From contig CP092882.1 of NCBI GenBank assembly GCA_030710605.1, forward strand, positions 14,327,677 through 14,391,676: a stretch of DNA of 64,000 bases, read 5' to 3'. The translations under genes and the position numbers were made by a program. This stretch comes from Cordylochernes scorpioides (lineage: Eukaryota > Arthropoda > Arachnida > Pseudoscorpiones > Chernetidae). The notes beneath the pieces are model-generated. The model saw only the letters and a program-made list of their open reading frames with translations, made no database searches and had not been told where the DNA came from. This document shows, piece by piece, positions 44,778 to 53,984 of this stretch (positions within the stretch are counted from its first letter, which is position 1; every line of letters begins with the position of its first letter).

Positions 44778-44861
44778 ATAATAAAAAAGATTTACTGGCC
44801 GAAGTATTTTTAAAATTGAAGAAATATTACTGAGTATCAAATAAAGTAAAGCATGAAGGAA

Positions 44862-45004
44862 GATGAGTTTCTTTTTAATACACGCGAGCGAGCTTTCGGG
44901 CCACACGCCTTTCTACTGGCAAAAAAGCTAAGAGATTCAAAGGCGTGTGGCCTGAAAGCTCGCTCGCGTGTATTAAAAAGAAACTCATCTTCCTTCGTGC
45001 TTTA
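44862..45004. repeat. ~65-bp inverted repeat with family b motif halves
   Basis: Arms aagatgagtttctttttaat ... at 44,862 and the complement ending 45,004 are nearly perfect. Both include gagcgagctttcgggccaca and GTAGAAAGGCG-like sequence, i.e. two opposed family b hammerhead relics lacking an intact core. Confidence 0.6.
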
Positions 45005-45199
45005 CTTTATTTGATTATCTAAACAGGAAGAGTTCTATCGCTTATTTTTGAGTATGAGGAACAGATAATAAAATTACAGATAAATTGATGGATAAATCAT
45101 TAAACTCTGAATGTGGATTTCATTTTACTTTCTATAAAGGGTGATTTTAAATAGATTATCAAACTTAAGATGCTTAATTAAAATAACGTGGTTACAATG

Positions 45200-45510
45200 T
45201 TATTTGAAACTATTATAGACGCGTATGATTCTTTTGAAAAATAAACAATTTTTACTGCCCTTACTGCAATGGAAAAATTAAAGGGAGGGCCTGGCTCATC
45301 AGTGGTGAACCCTCCCAGTGGTTTCGCCAGTTTAATCTACCATACCGCTGTTATATTGAATTTTTGGAACTTCCTTTTATAGTGATACTGATGCTAGACT
45401 CTTTGAATGGGTATTTTAGGGCAGATTGTTTTAATTTTCAAAAGAATCATACGCGTCTATAATAGTTTCGAATATTCATAACAGATGGCGCGTTATGCAT
45501 CATAATACAA
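45200..45510 (+). mobile_element. MITE family 2 copy, CTGG subtype, both ends
   Basis: aaactattatagacgcgtat at the left and catacgcgtctataatagtt at the right are inverted; the core at 45,285-45,330 is intact. Ends cagatggcgcgtta. Confidence 0.7.
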
Positions 45511-45519
45511 TGTTATTCA

Positions 45520-45812
45520 AGATATACGACCAACGACATCAAAGAATTTCATCAAGCCATTGAAGATAGAAAATAATAACAAAATTTATCCCATTTGCTC
45601 AAAATGTAGTTTGGTACCTGCAGCTCCAGAACACATTTTGGCTTGCATTAGATGCACTAAACAGGACCTTTGAGAGAGGCCGCTGCTCATTATAAAACAG
45701 CTCGAGGAGCATGACTTCATGGAATTCGTGTAATCTTTACACAATGGGATAAGAAACAACAACAACAACAACAAGAATTTCACTTCTTTAAGTTTTCTCC
45801 ATGAGTGTAGTT
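45520..45812 (+). mobile_element. array-element tail split by a LINE insertion
   Basis: cgacatcaaagaatttca and cttctttaagttttctccatgagtg are the two parts of the closing terminus of the array element; 45,552-45,772 lies between them. Confidence 0.65.
45552..45772 (+). pseudogene. LINE 3' insertion with 10-bp target duplication
   Basis: 221 bp flanked by AAGAATTTCA at 45,542-45,551 and 45,773-45,782. The plus frame reads CSKCSLVPAAPEHILAC and KQLEEHDFMEFV, the C-terminus after RNase H of a jockey/I-group LINE, with one internal TGA. It ends with an (AAC)n tail. The duplication and tail show a genuine target-primed insertion rather than a random scrap. Confidence 0.8.
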
Positions 45813-46380
45813 GAAAAGATCAAATATAGATGGAGCCCTAAATCATTTAATAGACCGTTATTCATTTTATGACCACTATGTTTTTATTTTTTTTCTCTAC
45901 ACTTAAAAATGATAAGTTTTCACAAGAAATTTATTTATTTATTGTATCATAGATTCTAATGCTATCAAACAATAAAGTGTGTTTTATTGGAATCGATGAA
46001 ACTATAAAAAATTCGATATTTCATTTGTTTAAAGTGGTTGTGACGGGTTTCCTTATTTATTCCAATCTTCACGGGAGAAAACCCTTTCTAAATATTCCAC
46101 GTAATAAATAATGGAAGATTTGCCAAAAAATGGATTTTTTATCTTTGAGAAATAGTTTTTTTTCCGTTAGGCTCACAGAAGCACAAGATAAATGTATTTG
46201 ACCATGGACCATTTTCCTATATGCGAAGAGAAAGTTTGAAGAATATATAACGATGAGATATTAACTAGAAACTTAAACATTCATATATGTGGGAAAAGAA
46301 ATTTCTGAGAACAACTATATATAAATGCTTAAACTATTTGAAAACTCTTAAATAGTATCTACTCATAGTATCCACTAGGT
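45813..46380. other. AT-rich, no gene seen
   Basis: Nothing recognised. Confidence 0.5.
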
Positions 46381-46383
46381 TAT

Positions 46384-46696
46384 TTGAATGTTCCCTACTG
46401 TATTTGTGATTTCTATAATCTGGAGTCCATTTCTTTTAATATCCTTGTTTCTTTTTATCTCGAAACCAGCAATCATTATCTAGATGTCCATTTTTATTAC
46501 AAACAAAACATCTTTTTGGCTGAAATTGTTTAACTTTTCTATCTTTAATTCTGTATACTTGTTCATGCCCATTCTCAACTTATTGATTCAATCTCATATT
46601 TCTTCTTAACTCCTCTTCTCTTAGAGTTTGTTGAATCTCTTCAATTGTTTCCTGTCTCTTAGATCGTAAGACAATAGCAATATTTTGGTTCATTTA
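46384..46696 (-). pseudogene. retroelement Gag zinc-knuckle fragment
   Basis: The minus frame encodes a charged helical stretch (RSKRQETIEEIQQTLREEE) and then KRCFVCNKNGHLDNDCW, a perfect C-X2-C-X4-H-X4-C nucleic-acid-binding knuckle. Two stops interrupt it (one between the helix and the knuckle, one after). It matches neither gag of elements 1 or 2 and is probably from a copia-like or other LTR element. No LTRs are seen nearby. Confidence 0.65.
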
Positions 46697-46751
46697 GCGG
46701 GATTGGTTCCCACATGTTCAAAAAACCGAATCTAACATAACCCAAACTAAC

Positions 46752-47425
46752 CTACACTCATGGACAAAACTTAAGGAAATTGTACCTCGTAGCATGTATA
46801 TCGGGATTCAAACAATAACTCTGAAAGATACACTCATGGACAAAACTTAAGGAAATTGTACCTCGTAGCATGTATATCGGGATTCAAACAATAACTCTGA
46901 AAGATACACTCATGGACAAAACTTAAGGAAATTGTACCTCGTAGCATGTATATCGGGATTCAAACAATAACTCTGAAAGATACACTCATGGACAAAACTT
47001 AAGGAAGCTGTACCTTTTAGCATGTATATCGGGATTCAGACAATAACTCTGAAAGATACACTCATGGACAAAACTTAAGGAAGTTGTACCTTTTAGCATG
47101 TATATCGGGATTCAAACAATAACTCTGAAAGATACACTCATGGACAAAACTTAAGGAAGCTGTACCTTTTAGCATGTATATCGGGATTCAAACAATAACT
47201 CTGAAAGATACACTAATGGACAAAACTTAAAGAAGTTGTACCTTTTAGCATGTATATCGGGATTCAAACAATAACTCTGAAAGATACACTCATGGACAAA
47301 ACTTAAGGAAGCTGTACCTTTTAGCATGTATATCGGGATTCAAACAATAACTCTGAAAGATACACTAATGGACAAAACTTAAAGAAGTTGTACCTCGTAG
47401 CATGTATATTGGGATTAAGACAATA
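46752..47425 (+). repeat. 76-bp tandem array
   Basis: About nine units of the array-element monomer. Variants alternate (acctcgtagcatg versus acctttta; gaagctgtacc), again showing two-unit higher-order duplication. Confidence 0.9.
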
Positions 47426-47539
47426 GTTAAATAGTAGTTTTTTTTCCAATATTCTGAACAGCTTTCAAAAATAAATAGGTATAATATAAAGTTATCTATA
47501 TTATACTTCTTCTGTATGGAAAGTATAAAATGGCATATA

Positions 47540-47740
47540 CACTCATGGATAACATTTGAAGAAGTTGTACTTTTTACCATGTATATCGGGATTCAGATAA
47601 TAACTCTGAAAGATATTACAGTGACCTTTATTGAAGACACACGAGATAACCAAGTGTGAACAAAATTGCTTCAGCAAAAAAAAAAAAAAAAAGGTGACAT
47701 CAAAGAGTTTCCACTCTCTTAAGTTTTGTCTCCATGAGTG
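47540..47740 (+). mobile_element. single-unit (unexpanded) array element with both termini
   Basis: 201 bp: CACTCATGG start, one monomer, tail attacagtgacctttattg, poly-A, and inverted closing terminus ctcttaagttttgtctccatgagtg. This is the clearest view of the parent element before expansion. Confidence 0.75.
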
Positions 47741-47812
47741 AATTTATATATTCATTCATAAACATAGCTGTAAAAATTAAAGCTTGGTACAATAGAATAT
47801 ATTGTTAAATTG

Positions 47813-47998
47813 TCACGGTAGAGAAGACAAGTATTCCAAAAGCTTAATTAAAATTTGTTTCTTAATTAAACCTATATATTACAAAAATGTGCCAAAAGGA
47901 TTTTTAAAGTGGTAATTTACAAGCATGGTAAGGAGTGATGACTATGCAAATATTTATGATGATAAACAACAGAATATTTAAAATAATTATTCAGTGAC
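47813..47998 (+). repeat. solo-LTR-like repeat TGTCACGG...CAGTGACA
   Basis: 186 bp with inverted ends TGTCAC/GTGACA, matching the two parts at 39,203-39,795. No clear target duplication. Bases 47,999-49,090 are AT-rich with nothing recognised. Confidence 0.5.
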
Positions 47999-49132
47999 AA
48001 TATCTCTTCAAAATTGAAGTTACTAACATCGACTCACTAAAAGCCAATTCAATTGCAGATAATTAAATAATCCAACAAAATATATTGAGAAAGAATAATT
48101 CAAAATATTTTCTTTAATATTAAAAAACAACATAGAGAGATCAAACGAGATACAATAAATAAATCACCAAATATTTAAACTCCAATAAAATTCTACCAAA
48201 TCACGTGAAATAAGATTTAGCTAAATCCGTAGATAAAATATTTAGCAACACAAATCTCTGGTAAATAGAAACCCTAAAAAAAGATATAAAAAGCAATAAA
48301 AACAAATTGAAAACCTAAGATAAAAAAAGTCAATGAAAATTACATCGCCCAATAGTTTTTATTTAAACTTGGCAGTCATTTCTTTCTCCATTTTTTTTTC
48401 ACAAGAAGTCATTTCTTTCCGTTAGCGTGGCAGCGATCTTAAACCGCATAACTTTAATGGCAACTTGGAAGCTAAATAATGGCAGACGAAAAATATATAA
48501 ATTTACAGCAGACGAAAAAAAAAAAAATTTACATCCTTTTTCCATTACTCAGTCGCTAGGGGGATATTCATTTCCGGGAATAGGGGTGTAGCATTTCCGG
48601 TGTTGTATCGTCTGTTTTATATTGGATGTGAAGTTTATTTTATATCTCCCCACAGAGTTCTATTTTTTTTATCCTTTTAAAAAAATTCTACGCATTTTAC
48701 TTTTTGATAAGTTATCTAATCTTTACTAAGCCTTATTTTCGAACAAATATATAGATAATATATAATATATAAAGTTTTTCTATGAATTATTTATACTATT
48801 TTCTATAAATATAATACCTTTAGAATTAATAATCATAAATACGAGTATATATCGTATATTATAGATTTTATATATTTCGTGCAGTAGCGCAGAATATATA
48901 TTTATTAATTTTATCAAATGATTTATTAATTTAAGATTTGTGTTACATAGCATAAATGTATCTTATTGATTCCCTATTTATTTATTTTGTGTAAATAAGG
49001 TATGTGGTTGTTTTAAATAAATTGTCGTGCCATATTCTAACGTTTGTCAATTTTCTATGTGATATTATAATATCATTATATATATTGTCATTTTGAAAAT
49101 AGAGCAATCCATAAATAAATCTTTAAATAAAA

Positions 49133-49540
49133 AGGCATATAAAATAAAAGGACTTAAAAGCGCGAATGTTTCTTTTAAACATAATACAAATTTCTACTGT
49201 CCTTACTGCGATGAAAAAAATCCTTATATAGAGAAGGTGAATAGAGATAAATATTTGAACATAATTCTACTGTCCTATAAACTTATGTCCATAGTTTTCT
49301 TAAATACCATTTCTAAGATTCCACCCTTCAGTGTAGCATATAAAAGCAGAATGATCCAATACAGTATTAGAGCTCTGAGAAGCGGTCTGGTGGATTAAAT
49401 TGGCGAAACCGCTGGGAGGGTTCGCCACTGATGAGCCAAGCCCTCCCAATATATTTTTTCATCGCAGTAAGGACAGTAGAAATTTGTATTATGTTTAAAA
49501 GAAACATTCGCGCTTTTAAGTCCTTTTATTTTATATGTAT
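49133..49540 (-). mobile_element. MITE family 2, best full copy, TTGG subtype
   Basis: About 410 bp with long inverted arms (catataaaataaaaggactt at both ends, running about 80 bp through ctactgtccttactgcgatg). The centre has TTGGCGAAACCGC, GGGAGGGTTCGCC, CTGATGAGCCAAG. No transposase. Confidence 0.75.
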
Positions 49541-49564
49541 AGATTGCGCGTTATTGCTTTGTGT

Positions 49565-49885
49565 TAAAAAGGCATATATTGTTTCAAAATATCATTTATT
49601 TTACCAATATTTCAATTTTTATACCAATTATTATTTTTATATACCAATTTTTACAAATTCATTTTGTTTATAATGTAAATAAATATATATAATTTTTCTC
49701 CCCATTGAATATAACAAAATATTTTTTAAAAATTTAATTCTGTTGACGTTATGTGGCGCTGAGTTTGTTGTTGACAAACTTTAAAATGTTATAACACCTT
49801 TTGATAAAGGTTGATGTTTAGCCAACTGAAATATTGGTAAAATATATGATATTTTGATCCAATATATGCATTTTTAATTAAAAAT
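49565..49885 (+). repeat. hammerhead-like family c repeat
   Basis: aaaaaggcatatattg at the left and ccaatatatgcatttttaat at the right are inverted. The middle contains gttgttgacaaactt as in 40,425-40,450. A hammerhead-like motif at about 49,795-49,838 reads TTGATAA, AGGTTGATG...AGCCAACT, GAAA, TATT, GGT, with ACC/GGT as helix I. Confidence 0.5.
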
Positions 49886-49950
49886 ATATTGTCATATATG
49901 CACTCATAGAAAAAAACCTAAAAAACTTGTACCTTTCAGCATATACATAA

Positions 49951-50259
49951 TTTTAAGTTCTAATCTACCCCCCTTACTCTCCTGATATAGCCACCGAGTG
50001 ATTATTGTTTATTTGGACACTTAAACTTATTTCTAAGGGGCATGACTTTCAAGACCGATGAGGAGGTTAACAATGCGGTGCATGGATGGCTTACCCAACA
50101 CACACAAGATTTTATCTTAAAGGAATTTACAAGCTTCCTGATCTTTGGAAGAAGTGTATAGAAAAGGAGGGAGTTATGTAGAGGATTAAAAAATAAAATT
50201 GTATTTTAGTTTGTACCTTTTTAAAAAACTTTTATCGCTTTTTATTGATCCACCCTTGT
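49951..50259 (+). mobile_element. mariner 3' fragment
   Basis: Holds the C-terminal transposase scrap and ends ttattgatccacccttgta, which resembles the 3' terminus of mariner elements (ending in complement of TACAAGGGTGG). It is flanked on both sides by array-element sequence (49,905-49,950 and 50,260 on), so it inserted at a TA inside a copy of that element. Confidence 0.65.
49969..50181 (+). pseudogene. mariner transposase C-terminus
   Basis: PPYSPDIA, then in a shifted frame PSDYCLFGHLN and FLRGMTFKTDEEVNNAVHGW, then after a second shift KGIYKLPDLWKKCIEKEG and TAG. These match the end of mariner transposases, including the P-Y-S-P-D-x-A-P-x-D-Y region that holds the third catalytic Asp of D,D34D enzymes. 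Two frameshifts and complete loss of the N-terminal two thirds make it dead. Confidence 0.8.
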
Positions 50260-50578
50260 ATATCAGGATTCAGACAATAACTCTGGAAGATACACTCATG
50301 GACAAAACTTAAGGAAGTTGTACCTTTTACCATGTATATCGGGATTCAGACAATAACTCTGAAAGATACACTCATGGACAAAACTTAAGGAAATTGTACC
50401 TTAAAGCATGTATAATAGGATTCAGACAATAACTTTGAAAGATATTACAGTGACCTTTATCGAAGACACACCAGATAACCAAGTGTGAACCAAATTGCCT
50501 CTGTCTCCTTAAAAAAAAAATAGACGACCAGCTACATCAAAGACTTTCCACCTCCATAAGTTTTGTCAACGAGTTGTA
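50260..50578 (+). mobile_element. array element, ~2.5 units with tail
   Basis: Two and a half monomers, tail attacagtgacctttatcg, A-run, closing terminus ctccataagttttgtcaacgag near 50,575. Confidence 0.75.
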
Positions 50579-50624
50579 GATACAGTGGAATCTCCTATAA
50601 CAGATTATGAAAAAGGCATCTCCT

Positions 50625-50815
50625 TATCGCGCAACTGAAAGCTGCTAATGGGTAGCGCCATCTATCGGAATAAATATCAACTATTCTCGTTGATTTTTAT
50701 TTATTCCAGAACTGGCCAAATACCCATTCTTGATTAATCAACCTATCCACGTACGCGTTGCGGGCTGTTGGCCCTCATCAGCGTGGTTCAAGCTGTACCT
50801 CAACGACAAAAAAAA
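50625..50815 (-). mobile_element. hammerhead-bearing repeat, uninterrupted copy
   Basis: Counterpart of 29,535-29,583 plus 30,326-30,440 without the LTR insertion; ends at caacgac followed by poly-A. This confirms the nested reading of the other copy. Confidence 0.65.
50747..50786 (-). ncRNA. hammerhead ribozyme-like motif, family a
   Basis: 40 nt on the minus strand: CCACG, the exact core CTGATGA, helix II GGGC-CAACA-GCCC, GCAA, CGCGTA, CGTGG. Helix I is 5 bp, helix III is the palindrome ACGCGT, and the cleavage triplet would be GTA. The only defect is GCAA for GAAA. Confidence 0.6.
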
Positions 50816-51119
50816 AAAACTGATCCTTCAGCCATCCTGAAAATCATGAAACGGGTAGTTAAGGCCAGAATTGCATGAGACCGCGATACATTGTGAAAAA
50901 AGACCAGCTAGGAATATGATTGGCTTCTCCGGTAGGTTTTTCGTAACAAATAAAAAAATTACAAACTTTGATTCATTGAACGATGAAACTTTTGCCGATT
51001 CGTACAACGAGTTCTACAGTTCGGTATAAAAGTTAAAAATATGGTTGAAAATGATAACACGTAGTGGTTGCTATATCACTCCATCACTGCTGTATATTTT
51101 ATCTCTATTTATCTCTAAC

Positions 51120-51420
51120 ACAAAGCAATAACAAGCCATCTATACATATAAAATGAAAGGATTTAAAATCACGAATGTTTCTTTTATACATAATACAAAC
51201 TTCTACTGTCTATACTGCGATGAAAAAATATATTGGGAGGGCTTGGCTCATCAGTGGTGAACCCTCCCAGCGGTTTCGCCAATTTAATCTACCAGACCGC
51301 TTCTAAGAGCTCTAATACTGTATTGGACGATTCTGCTTTTATATGCTACACTGAAGGATGGAATCTTAGAAAGGGTTTTCAATTAAACTATGGACATCAG
51401 CTTATAGGACAGTAGAATTA
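51120..51420 (+). mobile_element. MITE family 2 copy, TTGG subtype
   Basis: Left end gccatctatacatataaaat, core GGGCTTGGCTCATCAG...GTTTCGCCAA, and inner stretch gctacactgaaggatgg to the inverted gacagtagaatt. The frame through it is not shared with other copies. Bases 51,421-51,815 hold nothing recognised. Confidence 0.65.
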
Positions 51421-51814
51421 TATATAAATATTTATCTCTATTTATCTTCTCTATATTATTGCACCAGGTTGCGGCTTGGCAGACTCTTCAACCTTGATTC
51501 TCTCCTCAGACATATCTTGTATCTTACCAGAGCGTGTTTCAACCATCCTACCAATTTATATAAGGGAATAATGAGATAACTTTAAGTAGTCTCCAGAATC
51601 ATTTATTTATTTCTCACATCAAAGAGAGCTGTGAAGTCACACAGTGTACCTAAATACAAATGATGATTCTATAATACATATATTCTGTTTAATAAAATAA
51701 ATAAATATAAAATATAATTTTGAATTTAAAATATATGAAAAATAATATTACAAATTAAAATAAAATAGGTTCATTAGCCATGATGTAACAATATAAGGAT
51801 GTATTACCTACCAT

Positions 51815-51925
51815 CTGTTATGAGAGGCCCTCCCATTAGTCCATCATTACAGTAAAGACAGTAGAAATTGTTTAAAGAATAACATACGTGTCTATAATAG
51901 TTTCGAATATTTATAAGATTGTTTG
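51815..51925 (-). repeat. MITE family 2 fragment
   Basis: Short internally deleted form: ccatctgttatgag, cagtaaagacagtagaaattg, tgtctataatagtttcg. Confidence 0.5.
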
Positions 51926-52019
51926 CCTTTTATTCTTTTCGTACTCTAGAGAAAGTCTATGTAAGGCGAAATGGTTTATGAAACCCCTTTGTTGTTGTTG
52001 TTTTTTATGGGAGATTTTT

Positions 52020-52318
52020 TTAGGGGGTAGGTGGAAGGGTAATCTAAACTGTTGGTTTTCGACCTTTACGACCCGGGATTGAATCCCGCATTGGACACTT
52101 TTTTCTTATTTAAAAAAATGCTTCAATAACCCCCCCGATTCTTGCGAGATTTCAACCTCACTAGTGAGTGCAAATAACCAAACGGAGCTCTGGCACATTT
52201 GTAAGTGTAAAAGTCGAACTACTTTTGTGTGTAGACATGTGGTGCACTTAGAGTAAAAGCAGTCGCTAACTTCTACCCACCATGATTATCATGGCCTGTA
52301 CCACGTGTACTAGGGATA
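52020..52318 (+). mobile_element. tRNA-derived SINE, full-length, diverged
   Basis: Same family as 33,357-33,668. B box changed to gggattgaatcccg, which keeps stem pairing but departs from the pol III consensus. Body and tail end conserved. Bases 52,320-52,980 hold nothing recognised. Confidence 0.75.
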
Positions 52319-52981
52319 AAAAAGGGAGATTTTACTTACGTTTTTTCCATTGCTATTACAATAGAATTTTATATTAGTGAGAATTGTGATAGATCGCGGA
52401 ATACGTGGTGTCGCTGGAGAACCGCTGGTGATTCTCCATCAAACTCTGCAGGGGTGACGCCATGTACATAGCCATTGTATATAGTTGTATATATCTAAAT
52501 ATTAGAATAACACACATCATCATCGTAATTGTAAATTACTCATTATCATTACTTAACTAGTGCAGACTGTGCACTGACTCTGTATTTACAATGATGTCAA
52601 TAAATTGTGGGTATTGTCAAAATTGTATCTTACTCAGTCTCATCAATAGAAACCAATATTTATCAGAACCCATATATTCATTTTATTATATCAACGATAT
52701 CATGCTATTTATATAAAACCAAACAATATAAATGCAGAACGGGGTTTGAAATGTTTTTCTATTTTATGGGGAGATTTGCGCTAAAGAATTTGTTTTTATC
52801 GGCCAAACGTGATTCACAAATATAGATTGAAACAAATATGTGGGTTCTTGGAATAATTTCTTTGTCTTTATTTCTTCTTGGCCTCCCATTCAGTTTCCAA
52901 TTCTTCTTCTTCCTACCGTCTTCTTGGCAATCTTTTCTCTCTTCAGAACTTTCTTCATTAATCCATTTCCTCTTAATATCC

Positions 52982-53265
52982 ACTCACAGACAAAACTTAA
53001 GGAAGTTGTACCTTTTAGCATGTATATCAGGATTCAGACAATAACTCTGAAAGATACACTCATGGACAAAACTTAAGAAATTGTACCTTTCAGCATGTAT
53101 ATCGGGATTCTGACAATAACTCTGAAAGATATTACAGTGACCTTTATTGAAGACATACCAGATAAAAAAGTGTGAAAAAATTACTTCTGTCTCAAAAAAA
53201 AAAAAAAAAAAACGAACGGCGACATCAAAGAATTTCCGCTTCCTTAAGTTTTGTCCATGAATATG
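52982..53265 (+). mobile_element. array element, ~2 units with both termini
   Basis: Begins cactcacagacaaaactt, has two monomers, tail attacagtgacctttattg, poly-A, closing cttccttaagttttgtccatga at about 53,260. Confidence 0.75.
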
Positions 53266-53321
53266 CAAATAGGATGCTAAAATAATTTTTATTATATGAG
53301 AAAAGAAGAAATGGTGATATA

Positions 53322-53495
53322 TATCCCAAGTACACATGGTACAGGCCATGATAATCATGGTATGTAGTTAGCGACTGCTTTTACTGTAAGTACACCACAT
53401 GTCTACACATGTGGAAAGCAGTTCAACTTCCTCACTTACAAGTGTGTCAGAGTTTGGTTACTCTCACTCACTGGTGGAGTTGGACTTCTACAACA
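53322..53495 (-). mobile_element. SINE, 3' part
   Basis: tatcccaagtacacatggta through gttggacttctac; tRNA-like head missing. Confidence 0.6.
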
Positions 53496-53639
53496 ATATA
53501 GAACTTCATTACTTAATGAAAAAACAAGGTTATAAACTCTACAAGTTTATTGACTAATGAACTCTACGATGATTGGTTGAATAAGATATCACGTAATTGT
53601 AGGGAACCAATCAGCGAGCGAAATAAGTGGCTGCCATAT

Positions 53640-53870
53640 ATCCACTCATGAACAAAACTTACGGAAGTTGTACTTTTAGTATTTCCATTTCTTGATTTCT
53701 CAGGAAGCCTCTAGGGCCAAATATCTGGGTCGTAGAGGTACAATCTACACTACGCTGAAGAGGGCCAACAGCCCGAAACGCGTTTTTGGTTTATCAAGAA
53801 ATTAAGTTGGCCAAATATTGGAACAAGCTAAACCAATGTTTGATTAATTTTTGTTCCACTAGATGGCGCT
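53640..53870 (+). repeat. array-element terminus beside a hammerhead-bearing repeat
   Basis: 53,643-53,682 is an isolated terminus (actcatgaacaaaacttacg). 53,735-53,870 is an inverted counterpart of 50,690-50,800 (agaggtacaatctacactac ... ggccaaatattgg). Confidence 0.55.
53750..53789 (+). ncRNA. hammerhead ribozyme-like motif, family a, intact core
   Basis: CTACG, core CTGAAGA (fits CUGANGA), helix II GGGC-CAACA-GCCC, GAAA, CGCGTT, TTTGG. All invariant core bases are present. Helix III palindrome ACGCGT is intact; helix I has decayed (CTACG against TTTGG pairs poorly). Best conserved catalytic core in the window. Confidence 0.6.
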
Positions 53871-53984
53871 CTGCCATCTAAAATGCTCATATGATCGGTC
53901 AGGAGATGTCAATTTTGTTTTTATATTTCTATTATTATATTTTATTATATCATACACTCTCTCTCTTTTTTTTTTTAAAGGAGA

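Larger units (their letters stand above)
41610..44815 (+). mobile_element. Penelope-like element with GIY-YIG endonuclease
   Basis: About 3.2 kb. Terminal segments 41,620-41,735 and 44,700-44,815 are inverted copies of each other (cttcggccagtaaa, ctcgacgtttcga) and each contains a hammerhead-like motif. Between them lie a partial SINE, a decayed RT frame and a GIY-YIG domain. A further hammerhead-like motif follows the coding part at 44,354. Domain order and hammerheads are characteristic of Penelope-like elements. Confidence 0.8.
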
